From: Alteromonas sp. M12 | GTDB taxonomy: Bacteria; Pseudomonadota; Gammaproteobacteria; Enterobacterales; Alteromonadaceae | DNA length: 64,000 nucleotides | NCBI RefSeq assembly: GCF_037478005.1 | Contig: NZ_CP144164.1 | Span: forward strand, 1,736,001-1,800,000 | Reading direction: 5' to 3' | Shown: in pieces, positions 45,941 to 54,736 of the stretch | Position numbering within the stretch: position 1 is the first letter of the stretch | Layout of the letters: the number at the start of each line of letters is the position of its first letter | Notes under the pieces: model-generated | What the model was told of the DNA's origin: nothing | Seen by the model: the letters and a program-made list of their open reading frames with translations, nothing else | Database searches by the model: none | Made by a program: the position numbers and the translations under genes

Positions 45941-47500
45941 TTGGCGTTGCTCGATTACTCGATTGTGGGGATGTATTTGCTAGGCTTGTTGTTGATGGGG
46001 TTATTTTTCCGTCAACAGAAAAGTAGAGATGATTACTTTTTAGGCGGACGAAGCATTCCATGGCCGGCTTTGTCGTTATCGGTTATGGCAACGCAACTTT
46101 CAGCGGTTAGCTTTATCTCAGCTCCGGCTTTTGTCGGCTTGCGAGAAGGAGGTGGCTTAATTTGGTTGTCTTATGAATTGGCGCTGCCCGCTGCGGTCGC
46201 GTTAATGCTATGGCGATTGTTACCCTCATTACATAAGTCGGGTGTTGTGAGTGTATACGAATACCTTGAAAGACGCTTTTCTCGTTCCACCCGATTGCTC
46301 ATCAGTTTAGTTTTCCAACTAAGTCGCTCAGTGGCAACGGCCATTATGATCTACGCAATTTCACTTATTTTGCAAGGCACAATGGGGATGGAGCAGTGGC
46401 ATAGTATTGTGTTAATTGGTGTGATTACCTTAGTTTATTCGTCCATGGGGGGGATGAAGGCTGTTGTTTATGGTGATGCGCTGCAAATGATATTGATTTT
46501 TGGTGGTGCAATTACTTGTCTTTGGGTCGCTGTCGATCACGTTGGTGGGATGACGCAAGCGTTGGCAATTATAGAGCCTGAGCGATTAGTCGCAGTAAAA
46601 CCAGATCAATTTGGTCTAGCGGGTAACGACTTTGGTTTGTTGCCTATGCTGTTCGGTGGTTTAGTGCTTTATGCATCTTACTATGGTTGTGATCAATCCG
46701 AAGCGCAACGTTCGTTGTCAGCGCATAATTTGGGCGATCTGCGTAAAATGATGTTAACAGTGGCGGTTTGTCGTTTTCCAATTACCCTAGTGTATTGCGC
46801 TGCTGGCTTGGTTATTGGTGCTCTGGTTATGACAACACCTTCTTTGCAAGCGCAAATTCCAGCAGACAATCCGGATTGGATGATGCCAATTTTTATTATT
46901 AACTATTTGCCTAGTGGCATTATCGGATTGTTAGTCGTGGCTATTATGGCTGCTGCCATGTCTTCCTTAAGTTCTGCTGTAAATAGCTTAGCCGCGGTAT
47001 CTGTTGAAGACTTGTGTCGTTTGTTTAAACATCAACCAAGCAATGAAAGCTATGTTCAATACGCCCGCTTAGCTGGGATCGGTTGGGGGTTAGTGACCCT
47101 ATTTCTGTCGTTCATTGCCGGCGATATTGCACCGACAATTATTGAAGCCATAAATAAAATTGGTTCGGTATTTTATGGCCCAGTTTTAGCCATTTTCTTA
47201 CTTGGTATTTACAGTAAAAAAATAGCCTCTTATGCAGCTAATACGGGGCTAGCCGCAGGGGTATTGGTGAACATGGGGTTATGGCTATTTGAAAGTCCTA
47301 TATTTTGGTTTTGGTGGAATTTAACCGGTTTTTTGACCACCATCTTGGTCGGCTATTTGATGACTTTTATCACTAAGCCAACTGAGTCTCATCAGCCCAG
47401 TGTAAGATTACTATCATTGTCTAATGTTTTGATGTTAATAGGTTTAAGCGCTGGTTTAACCTTATTTTGTTTGTTTTTACCCTATCTTTTAGCAGCCTAG
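45941..47500 (+). CDS. Sodium:solute symporter (SSS family)
   Basis: A 519-residue inner-membrane symporter with about 13 helices. Signature pieces include DDYFLGGRSIPWPALSLSVMATQLSAVSFISAPAF near the start and AAAMSSLSSAVNSLAAVSVED in helix 8-9. This resembles the SGLT/SMVT branch more than the symporter at 33.6 kb. The TTG at 45941 is the start, with AGGGAG 8 bases before. It lies upstream of the molybdenum hydroxylase genes, 139 bp away, and may supply their substrate, but the link is only positional. Confidence 0.9.
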   Translation: MALLDYSIVGMYLLGLLLMGLFFRQQKSRDDYFLGGRSIPWPALSLSVMATQLSAVSFISAPAFVGLREGGGLIWLSYELALPAAVALMLWRLLPSLHKSGVVSVYEYLERRFSRSTRLLISLVFQLSRSVATAIMIYAISLILQGTMGMEQWHSIVLIGVITLVYSSMGGMKAVVYGDALQMILIFGGAITCLWVAVDHVGGMTQALAIIEPERLVAVKPDQFGLAGNDFGLLPMLFGGLVLYASYYGCDQSEAQRSLSAHNLGDLRKMMLTVAVCRFPITLVYCAAGLVIGALVMTTPSLQAQIPADNPDWMMPIFIINYLPSGIIGLLVVAIMAAAMSSLSSAVNSLAAVSVEDLCRLFKHQPSNESYVQYARLAGIGWGLVTLFLSFIAGDIAPTIIEAINKIGSVFYGPVLAIFLLGIYSKKIASYAANTGLAAGVLVNMGLWLFESPIFWFWWNLTGFLTTILVGYLMTFITKPTESHQPSVRLLSLSNVLMLIGLSAGLTLFCLFLPYLLAA

Positions 47501-47639
47501 CATCCTAGCTGACTGATTAAACGGTTATTCAGCTATGCTTATCATGCAAGGGGGCGTTTTTACGTCTAAGCTGGAAAGAGTAAACAAACATTTTGTTAAT
47601 TTGGCTTTAGTATTTACAAATAATTAAGGAATCGTTGGT

Positions 47640-48107
47640 ATGGCAAGCCTAACGCTCAATATTAATAATCAACAACATCAGCTAGATATAGATCCAACTA
47701 CCCCCTTATTGTGGGTATTACGTGATAATTTGCAGCTTGTTGGTACTAAATATGGTTGTGGGATTGCTATGTGCGGTGCTTGTACTGTGCATTTAAATGG
47801 CAATGCAGTGAAATCATGTCAGTTGCCCGTCTCTGCTGTGGGGGATAATTTGATTACCACAATTGAGGGTTTATCTGAACATGCAGATCATCCGGTACAA
47901 AAAGCATGGATTGAACACGATGTTGCCCAATGTGGTTATTGTCAGCCAGGACAAATTATGTCGGCAACAGCATTACTCAATAGTAACCCAAATCCCGATG
48001 ATGCAGCGATTGAAGCAGGTATGAAGGGCAATGTGTGCCGATGCGCCACTTACTATCGTATTAAAGCGGCAATTAAAACTGCGGCCAAAGCGCAAAGGGA
48101 ATCGTGA
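47640..48107 (+). CDS. Molybdenum hydroxylase small subunit, two [2Fe-2S] clusters (iorA type)
   Basis: A 155-residue electron-transfer subunit of a xanthine-oxidase-family enzyme. The plant-ferredoxin-type cluster motif YGCGIAMCGACTVH is near residue 40, with a further Cys in KSCQLP; the helical-domain cluster is bound by AQCGYCQPGQ and GNVCRCATYYRI. Length matches isoquinoline 1-oxidoreductase alpha subunit. It overlaps the large subunit gene by one base (TGATG). Confidence 0.93.
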   Translation: MASLTLNINNQQHQLDIDPTTPLLWVLRDNLQLVGTKYGCGIAMCGACTVHLNGNAVKSCQLPVSAVGDNLITTIEGLSEHADHPVQKAWIEHDVAQCGYCQPGQIMSATALLNSNPNPDDAAIEAGMKGNVCRCATYYRIKAAIKTAAKAQRES

Positions 48108-50368
48108 TGAGTGAACAAAGCAAAACACAGACTGCGGAATTAGGCAAAGGCTCAGAACGCCGCACATTTTTGAAGGCCAGCTTGGCGGTGGGAGGCGGTT
48201 TGATGCTGAATTTTAGTTGGTTCGCCCCAAGCTTTGCCAGCGAAACAACCTCCCAAGGTGAAGGCAATCATGAATTTGAATTAAATGCCTATTTAACCAT
48301 CAATACCGATGGTAGCGTTACCGCTTCAGTACCTAATCCCGAGTTTGGACAAAATCTGATGACCTCGATGCCGATGATTTTAGCCGACGAGTTGGACGTG
48401 GATTGGCGTTCAGTGTCAGCGGTTCAAGCGCCGTATAATGAATCTAGATATGAAAAACAATTTTCCGGGGGGAGTCAATCCATACGAGGGGCTTGGCAGA
48501 GTTTACGAATGGCAGGAGCCAGTGCTCGGGAAATGTTAAAACAAGCCGCGGCAAATCATTGGCAAGTGCCGGTTAATTCCATAAATACGGATAAAGGTCG
48601 CTTAATACATCAATCTAGTAGGCGAGAGATAACTTATGCTGAAGTGGCATCGAGTGCGGCACAACTTGCAGTGCCGAAAAATGTTGAACTCAAAAAAAAC
48701 AAGGATTTCTCACTGATAGGCGGGTCTCAAAAAAATCTCGTAGGTGAACAAATTGTTTCAGGTAAGCCTCTGTTCGGTATCGATTATTGCGCTGACAATA
48801 TGCTGATTGCGATGATTGTGCATCCACCTGCTTTTGGCCAAGAACTCGAATCCTTTGATGAATCAAGTATTGTTAACATGCCAGGAATTGTAAACGTCTT
48901 TGCAATAACCTCGTTACCTGCAGATTACGTCAAAAATTATTTTGACGGTACGGCGTTTCCAAAACTCGTAGCCATTGTCGGTCGAAGCACATGGCAGGTT
49001 ATGAATGCCAAAAAAGCATTACAAACCCAATGGCGAAACTTATCTGACAAAACTGAAAAGGTAGATAATTTCGGCAATATCATGGATGTAAAAGTGCCAG
49101 GTGGCCTTGAAAGTACTTCTTTACATGAAAAAGCGGTGAACGCGAGTTTCACTAATAATATGCAGATTTTGCGTCAAGATGGCGATCCGGATGCTGCATT
49201 TTCCTCAGCCTCTAAGGTGATTGAAAGGGAATACTTTGCTCCTTATTTAGCTCATAACACCTTAGAACCGATGAATTTTTTTGCACATGTGACAGATCAA
49301 AAGGTCAAAGTCGCAGGCCCATTGCAAGGGCCCGTCTTTATCAAGAAGACCTTACAGCAAAGGTTGCAAGTTCCAGCTGAAAAAATTGAAATAGAAATGA
49401 CAAGAATGGGCGGAGGCTTTGGACGGCGTGCATATTGTCATTATGTGGTTGAAGCGGCGTTAATTTCCAAACAAGTCAAAGCGCCTATAAAGTTAATCTA
49501 TGCACGTGAAGATGACATGACAATGGGCATTTACCGTCCCACGTATACGATTAAGTTACGTGCTGCTTTGGACGAAAGTGATCAACTGGTCGCTTATCAC
49601 GTACAAGGTTCTGGTGTGCCTGAGCACTGTGTTCATCCCAACCGTTTTCCTGCAGGTGCAGTGCCTAATTATTTAGCGCAAGGTACAGCCGTTGATTCGA
49701 ATATAACAGTAGGTGCATTCAGAGCGCCAGGCTCTAATTTTATGGCCAGTGCGGAACAATCTTTTCTAGATGAAGTCGCTGAAGCAGCTAATACAGATCC
49801 CATTGATTTCCGTTTGGCCTTGTTGGAAAAAGCAAAATCTAACCCTGTGGGAGAAAATAACGATTACGATCCAGTTCGTTACGCAGGTGTGTTGAATTTA
49901 GTTAGAGCAAAGTCAGGATGGGACACATTAAGCAACAATATTAACAAAGGGGTAGCAGCATATTTTTGCCACAACTCCTATGCCGCACACGTTATTACGA
50001 TGGCGCAATCCACTGACAAGGCGAGGGTAGAGAGTGTCACCAGCGCGATTGATTGTGGCATTGTTGTCAATCTAGATAGCGCAAAGAATATGGTTGAGGG
50101 CGCAGTAATCGATGGGATCGGAAATGCCATGTATGGTGAAATGACCTTTACCGATGGTAAACCCGATAAACAAAACTTTGACCGCTATCGGATCATTCGT
50201 ATGGATGAAACACCGGCTAAAATTGACGTGCACTTTGTCGATAGTTTGATTGATCCCACAGGGCTTGGAGAACCGCCATTTCCACCTATTTTTCCAGCAC
50301 TGGCAAATGCACTTTATCAGTCGCTAGGTAAACGACTGTATCGCCAGCCTTTCATTGATTATATTTAA
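48107..50368 (+). CDS. Molybdenum hydroxylase large subunit with Tat signal (iorB type)
   Basis: A 753-residue molybdopterin-binding subunit that hydroxylates an aldehyde or N-heterocycle, with oxygen from water. A twin-arginine signal (ERRTFLKASLAVGGGLML) means the folded complex is exported to the periplasm. The cofactor loops MGGGFGRR and AFRAPGSNF and the catalytic Glu in GLGEPPFPP are present. No FAD subunit is encoded, and the large subunit has no cytochrome c extension, so the electron acceptor is unknown. Start ATG 48107, with AAAGGGA upstream. Confidence 0.92.
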   Translation: MSEQSKTQTAELGKGSERRTFLKASLAVGGGLMLNFSWFAPSFASETTSQGEGNHEFELNAYLTINTDGSVTASVPNPEFGQNLMTSMPMILADELDVDWRSVSAVQAPYNESRYEKQFSGGSQSIRGAWQSLRMAGASAREMLKQAAANHWQVPVNSINTDKGRLIHQSSRREITYAEVASSAAQLAVPKNVELKKNKDFSLIGGSQKNLVGEQIVSGKPLFGIDYCADNMLIAMIVHPPAFGQELESFDESSIVNMPGIVNVFAITSLPADYVKNYFDGTAFPKLVAIVGRSTWQVMNAKKALQTQWRNLSDKTEKVDNFGNIMDVKVPGGLESTSLHEKAVNASFTNNMQILRQDGDPDAAFSSASKVIEREYFAPYLAHNTLEPMNFFAHVTDQKVKVAGPLQGPVFIKKTLQQRLQVPAEKIEIEMTRMGGGFGRRAYCHYVVEAALISKQVKAPIKLIYAREDDMTMGIYRPTYTIKLRAALDESDQLVAYHVQGSGVPEHCVHPNRFPAGAVPNYLAQGTAVDSNITVGAFRAPGSNFMASAEQSFLDEVAEAANTDPIDFRLALLEKAKSNPVGENNDYDPVRYAGVLNLVRAKSGWDTLSNNINKGVAAYFCHNSYAAHVITMAQSTDKARVESVTSAIDCGIVVNLDSAKNMVEGAVIDGIGNAMYGEMTFTDGKPDKQNFDRYRIIRMDETPAKIDVHFVDSLIDPTGLGEPPFPPIFPALANALYQSLGKRLYRQPFIDYI

Positions 50369-50652
50369 ATTCTAAGAGCGAAAGTATCTGGACTATTCAA
50401 ATGTTGGCGAGTTACATCTGTTTGGCATAAATACAAATAGAGCATTATTTACCGGTGTATGTGTAAAAAACACCTAAATACACTTCACCTGCATTTAGCA
50501 TAAACCGGAATACAAGGGCTGTGAGAGAGTAAAGCTCATATTAAAAATGGCACGTTAATTGGATTTAGCATCCTTAAAGTATACAAACTTAAACACCTTG
50601 TTTTGAAGATGAATTCAAGGTGACGTTGTGAAAATACCGATAAGGATTGCTT
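50369..50652. other. Intergenic gap between iorB-type gene and lipoprotein gene
   Basis: 284 bp without a gene. No clear terminator or known regulatory site was seen. Confidence 0.4.
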
Positions 50653-51204
50653 ATGAACACAAAAACCATTTCCTCTAAGTTAACCACCAGTGCAGCGCTG
50701 TTACTGACGTTTTGTAGTCTCCTGTTAGCAGGGTGTGCAACGGTTCAGCCAACACCATTTGTGGCGGCCGAAGCATACGGTGAATTAGGTTTCAGCGACA
50801 AAAAACTCAGTGACGATCAATATCAAATCATATTTAGTGGCAACGCAAAGACTGATAGCGTTACCGCCAGAGACTACGCTTTGCTGCATGCAGCGAACCT
50901 GACCATGGCTAAGGGTTTTGTCTGGTTTGAAATCATTCAAAGCGATACTGATGTTGAAACCAAAGAAGTAAAGACAGTGGTGCCCGATATGACAGCAAAC
51001 CCAACAGCGACCTCTAGCTGTGGGGTTTTAGGCTGTACGATTACAAACGCATCTAATTATCAGGGAGGCACTATAATCTCAGAACGAGTAGCTGATAAAA
51101 TCAGTGCCACGCTCGTCATCAAAATGGGCAATGAAAAACCGAGCAATCCAAACAAGGTGTTCGACGCACAGCAACTAGCGACTAACTTAGCCACCCTGAA
51201 CTAA
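50653..51204 (+). CDS. CC0125/CC1285-family lipoprotein
   Basis: A 183-residue envelope lipoprotein of unknown role. The ATG at 50653 is used (AAGGA, 6 bases before) rather than the TTG at 50647. The lipobox is LLLAGCAT. The core DDQYQIIFSGNAKTDSVTARDYALLHAANLTMAKGFVWFEI matches the family in which a substrate-free beta sheet domain follows the anchor. A small Cys pair (SSCGVLGCT) may form a disulfide. Convergent with cynS. Confidence 0.85.
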   Translation: MNTKTISSKLTTSAALLLTFCSLLLAGCATVQPTPFVAAEAYGELGFSDKKLSDDQYQIIFSGNAKTDSVTARDYALLHAANLTMAKGFVWFEIIQSDTDVETKEVKTVVPDMTANPTATSSCGVLGCTITNASNYQGGTIISERVADKISATLVIKMGNEKPSNPNKVFDAQQLATNLATLN

Positions 51205-51213
51205 GCAAGCGTG

Positions 51214-51660
51214 TTAGTAAGATTTGTAGGGTAAGAACTTTCCTGAGAGGACGATATTAACTCTATCTCCTGCAGGATTGTTTTCCCTTTGGATATCCAT
51301 TGAAAAGTCTATGGCGCTCATAATTCCGTCACCAAATTCCTCGTGTATCAACGACTTAATTGTAGTGCCATAAACGTTGACCAACTCATAAAAACGATAA
51401 ATTAATGGGTCAGTTGGCACGGTTTCAGGCAAAGAACCTTTGTATGGCACTACTTGTAGCCAAGCGACGGCATTCTCATCTAAATCAAACAGACTGCCAA
51501 TTATTTGCGCTTGTTCAGCTGTGAATGTCATTTGCCCTAAACAACCTGCTGTTGTCCATTCTTTAGATTTACCTATTGCATCGGCTACTTGTTGCCAAGA
51601 TATGCCGTTTTTCACTTTGTTTATTAATATTGCGGTTGTGACTTCTTCGCGACTTTTCAT
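51214..51660 (-). CDS. cynS: Cyanate hydratase (cyanase)
   Basis: Converts cyanate and bicarbonate to ammonia and carbon dioxide. The 148-residue protein has the N-terminal helical domain and the C-terminal active-site segment with catalytic Arg and Glu in PLIYRFYELVNVYG and Ser in GDGIMSAIDFSM. The C-terminus GKFLPYKSY is family-typical (E. coli 156 aa). SD GAGGG precedes ATG. It is the last gene of an operon with the kinase/phosphatase and FNT genes and has no cynT or cynX beside it, so the FNT protein may take the transporter place. Confidence 0.97.
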   Translation of the reverse strand: MKSREEVTTAILINKVKNGISWQQVADAIGKSKEWTTAGCLGQMTFTAEQAQIIGSLFDLDENAVAWLQVVPYKGSLPETVPTDPLIYRFYELVNVYGTTIKSLIHEEFGDGIMSAIDFSMDIQRENNPAGDRVNIVLSGKFLPYKSY

Positions 51661-51670
51661 TGTAATGCCC

Positions 51671-53398
51671 TCAATTATTTAACAGATAGAATAAATAGAT
51701 GTTTAATATTGCAAGTAGCGCACTTAACCATTGCCAAAAAAGCAGCGGACTACGTTCCAATAGCGGCGCTTTATTTTGTTGTAAAAACTGTGGGTTAGGG
51801 TGCCGTAAATCGTGGATAAACTCAGACAGCGCGTCGTAGCGTTTGTATGGGTCTACTTGCAATGCCTTACGTAAGCTTGCATCTACCCAGCTAGGTATAT
51901 GTCTATGAGCATCTAAAACCGATTGATAATTTAACTTACGCTGTTGAGCAAAAGTACGTGTTTTGGCGACGTGAGTCTCATATGGATAGCGGCCACTTAG
52001 CATGTAATAGGTTAATACCGCTAATGAAAATAAATCAGAGCGTTGGGTTCCCACCTCACCTAAAAAATATTCTGGGGCCATGTACAGGGCGGTGCCAGGA
52101 AAAGCGAGTTTGAGTTGTTTGTGGTCAAGCTCTTCAATGCCTGCCACCATGGTAGAGCCAAAATCGATGATTTTAACTGTACCATTTTGATCAATCATAA
52201 TATTTTCAGGACGTATATCTTGGTGTAGCATCTCTAAGCGATGGAAAGCTTGTAAGCCCCGTCCTACCTGTTCAATTATATCTCTGACCGTGGCCAAATC
52301 AGGGTTTGGGTTGTCGGTTAACCATTGTTGTAGAGATTGACCTTCAACAAATTCTGATAGTGTATATAGATAGTTTTTTGGGCGGTCAATGCTAGGGGCT
52401 TTTAACACGTGTACATTGTGAATACGACGAGATATCCACTCTTCCAAACAAAACCGTTCTAAATAGCCATCATCATCCTGTAAATCCACAGAAGGGGTTT
52501 TCAAAACAAGGGGCTGCCCAGTATCGATATCATTAACGAGATAAACGTGACTGCGGGCGGAATAATGTAATTGCCGAACAACATTAAACCCATCAAATTG
52601 GCAACCTGGATGCAATGGCGGAGGAAGTGGCATTTGTTCCACTAAATTGCTGACTGGACTGCTTGTTTCATTGCTAAGTTCTTGTATTTGCAGCAACTGC
52701 ACGGTGATATTGTCGTGACTACCGTTTTCTAGTGCAGTATTGACTAAACGCTCAGCTAACCCATCGTTTACTAACCCATGGCTTGCTAATTGCGCTAATA
52801 CAACGCTGGCATCAATAAAGTCATGGAAACCATCAGTGCACAGCAGCAAAATATCACCGGCTATCAAGCCAATCTGTTGATGATCAATTTCGATGCTATC
52901 GGCCATGCCTAAGGCGCGGCTGAGATAGCGCTGTCCTTCAGCGGCAATTTGCTGGTGGTCATTAGTGAGTTGTTCTATTGCACCTTGACGGCATAGGTAA
53001 ATCCGTGAATCACCCACATTGAAAATATGTGCAGTCGAACTTTTAACTACCACAGCAGCAAAAGTACATACATAACCTTTATCGGGCTCGTATGGATATT
53101 CACTTTGTTTGCTGTGTGCAAACAACCAAGCATTGATGGAGGTTATGACCCGTTTTGCCGAGGTCTCAACCGACCAAGCATCAGAGGTTGAGTAATAATC
53201 ATGAATAAAGCTGTTAACGGCAGCTTGACTGGCAATGTGACTGACATCACTAGTACTTATACCATCCGCTACTGCAATGGCTAATCCATTAAGCTGAATT
53301 TGCAATTGTGTGGGAGTCGCAATTCCACAAAAGTCCTGATTGCTAGGTTTACGGCCAGCACTTGAGTACTGACCGTTAACAATTTTAGTTAGCTGCAT
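51671..53398 (-). CDS. PP2C phosphatase - Ser/Thr kinase fusion with C-terminal membrane helix
   Basis: A 575-residue bifunctional signalling protein. Residues about 10-235 form a PP2C-type phosphatase (VADGISTSD, GDSRIYL, LCTDGFHDFI, GSHDNITVQL). Residues about 265-525 form a Hanks-type kinase: VVRQLHYSARSHVYLV, a Lys in LVLKTPS, the catalytic loop HQDIRPENIM, IDFGST and MAPEYFLG. A single C-terminal helix (about 550-570) anchors it. ATG 53398 is preferred to TTG 53437; it overlaps the FNT gene by 14 bp. Such fusions often sit in nitrate/nitrite assimilation operons. Its targets are unknown; the FNT channel is a plausible one. Confidence 0.93.
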   Translation of the reverse strand: MQLTKIVNGQYSSAGRKPSNQDFCGIATPTQLQIQLNGLAIAVADGISTSDVSHIASQAAVNSFIHDYYSTSDAWSVETSAKRVITSINAWLFAHSKQSEYPYEPDKGYVCTFAAVVVKSSTAHIFNVGDSRIYLCRQGAIEQLTNDHQQIAAEGQRYLSRALGMADSIEIDHQQIGLIAGDILLLCTDGFHDFIDASVVLAQLASHGLVNDGLAERLVNTALENGSHDNITVQLLQIQELSNETSSPVSNLVEQMPLPPPLHPGCQFDGFNVVRQLHYSARSHVYLVNDIDTGQPLVLKTPSVDLQDDDGYLERFCLEEWISRRIHNVHVLKAPSIDRPKNYLYTLSEFVEGQSLQQWLTDNPNPDLATVRDIIEQVGRGLQAFHRLEMLHQDIRPENIMIDQNGTVKIIDFGSTMVAGIEELDHKQLKLAFPGTALYMAPEYFLGEVGTQRSDLFSLAVLTYYMLSGRYPYETHVAKTRTFAQQRKLNYQSVLDAHRHIPSWVDASLRKALQVDPYKRYDALSEFIHDLRHPNPQFLQQNKAPLLERSPLLFWQWLSALLAILNIYLFYLLNN

Positions 53399-54251
53399 TT
53401 GTTGCGACAGTACCAGATGCGATAGTCTCAGGAGCAACCTTGTTTAGGTTTCTTTTAGAGCCAGTACGAACATGAGTGGTGTAAAGCGTTAAACCTGTAA
53501 AGGCTAAACCACCTACAAGGTTCCCTGCGGCAGTTGGAATTTCATTCCAAAATAGGTAATCCATAATTGAAAAATCGCCGCCAAGTATTAGGCTAAATGG
53601 GAATAGAAACATGTTGACTACTGAATGCTCGAAGCCCATAAAAAAGAACAAAAAGATCGGCATCCACATAGCAATGACTTTGCCACTCACGTGGGTAGAA
53701 ATCATAGCGCCTACGACACCTAACGAAACCATCCAATTACATAACATGCCGCGGATAAATATGGTAAACCAACCCGCTGTGCCATATTCAGCATATCCTA
53801 AAGTTCGAGCCTCACCAATTGACGCTACCTTGGTGCCAATTGCGCCAGGATCAACATTAAAACCATAGGTAAAAATAAATGCCATCATAAACGCCACTGT
53901 TAAGGCGCCAGCAAAGTTACCTAAAAACACTAGTCCCCAATTTCGCAATATACCTTTTATGGTTACGCCCGGACGTTTATCGAGCCATGCGAGAGGGCAA
54001 AGTACAAATACTCCGGTTAATAGGTCAAATCCCATTAGATACAACATACAAAATCCCACAGGGAATAAAATTGCACCCAGTAGAAACATGCCTGTTTGCA
54101 CCGCAATGGTAATTGCAAAAACGGCCGCAAGCGCTAATATTGCTCCGGCCATGTATCCGCGAATGAGCGTATCGCGGGTAGACATAAAGATTTTCGATTC
54201 GCCGGCATCCACCATTTTGGTGACGAATTCTGCAGGAAGTAAATAAGCCAT
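53385..54251 (-). CDS. Formate/nitrite transporter family channel
   Basis: A 288-residue inner-membrane protein with six helices, pentameric in the family, that passes small monovalent anions (formate, nitrite, hydrosulfide). ATG 54251 is chosen because GAGGG lies 6 bases before; the longer frame has none. The pore His is in GFEHSVVNMF, and LGNFAGALTVAF marks the second half. Placement before a kinase/phosphatase and cyanase suggests nitrite or possibly cyanate as the ion; cyanate transport by FNT proteins is a hypothesis. A terminator in its leader suggests attenuation. Confidence 0.93.
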   Translation of the reverse strand: MAYLLPAEFVTKMVDAGESKIFMSTRDTLIRGYMAGAILALAAVFAITIAVQTGMFLLGAILFPVGFCMLYLMGFDLLTGVFVLCPLAWLDKRPGVTIKGILRNWGLVFLGNFAGALTVAFMMAFIFTYGFNVDPGAIGTKVASIGEARTLGYAEYGTAGWFTIFIRGMLCNWMVSLGVVGAMISTHVSGKVIAMWMPIFLFFFMGFEHSVVNMFLFPFSLILGGDFSIMDYLFWNEIPTAAGNLVGGLAFTGLTLYTTHVRTGSKRNLNKVAPETIASGTVATNAAN

Positions 54252-54736
54252 AAGTACCCTCGTAAAATTAGTGATCAAATTTGTGTGTTGTTTCTCATGC
54301 CAATTGCTCTGGCTCGAGATTTTCTACGGGCAAAAAAAAACGTTCAAATTCCTATACAGTGCATAGGAAGTTGAACGCCTTTGTTCGAATATTGTGACCG
54401 TAGACTCTTCGTTGAGTTACATTTTTAACGAAGCAAAATATAAGCCATAAAATTAATTCATTATTATCAATGAGTTATGTTTTTTGTTTCTGACTCAATG
54501 GATTTTATTGGTGCAAAGCTTCACCGTTTTAATTCATTTTTATCGAAATGATGGGGGATTTGGGATCGCTAAAACACTAAGGAGTGGGGCAATTAATTTT
54601 CTAGCGTTGTCCTGAGCAATGAATAATCGTAATGAGTTGGAGAAAAAACGTCCCTGACATCACAATGCAACAAGTTCCCGCATCGTTTAATATAAATACC
54701 CACTCAAAATACAATTAATATAACTGGAAAGCTTAT
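54252..54736. other. Divergent control region of the FNT operon and the hydroxy-acid dehydrogenase
   Basis: 485 bp with no gene. It holds the leader terminator (54332-54377), a possible upstream stem CTTCGTT / AACGAAG on the minus strand (54401-54431), and a near-FNR palindrome TTCATTATTATCAA (54457-54470, one mismatch to consensus). The right part carries the promoter of the plus-strand gene, not clearly recognised. Confidence 0.6.
54332..54377 (-). terminator. Leader terminator (attenuator) of the FNT-kinase-cyanase operon
   Basis: On the minus strand CGTTCAACTTCCTAT and ATAGGAATTTGAACG form a 15-bp stem with one mismatch around a 7-base loop, followed directly by nine T residues. It lies about 80 bases before the FNT start codon, and no minus-strand gene exists upstream, so it must act within the operon leader. 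This is an attenuator layout. Confidence 0.78.

Noticed and set aside
54341..54431. ANTAR (NasR/NasT) hexaloop pair in the FNT leader
   Set aside because: The terminator loop has seven bases and the upstream loop lacks G at position 4; only the general attenuator layout is supported.
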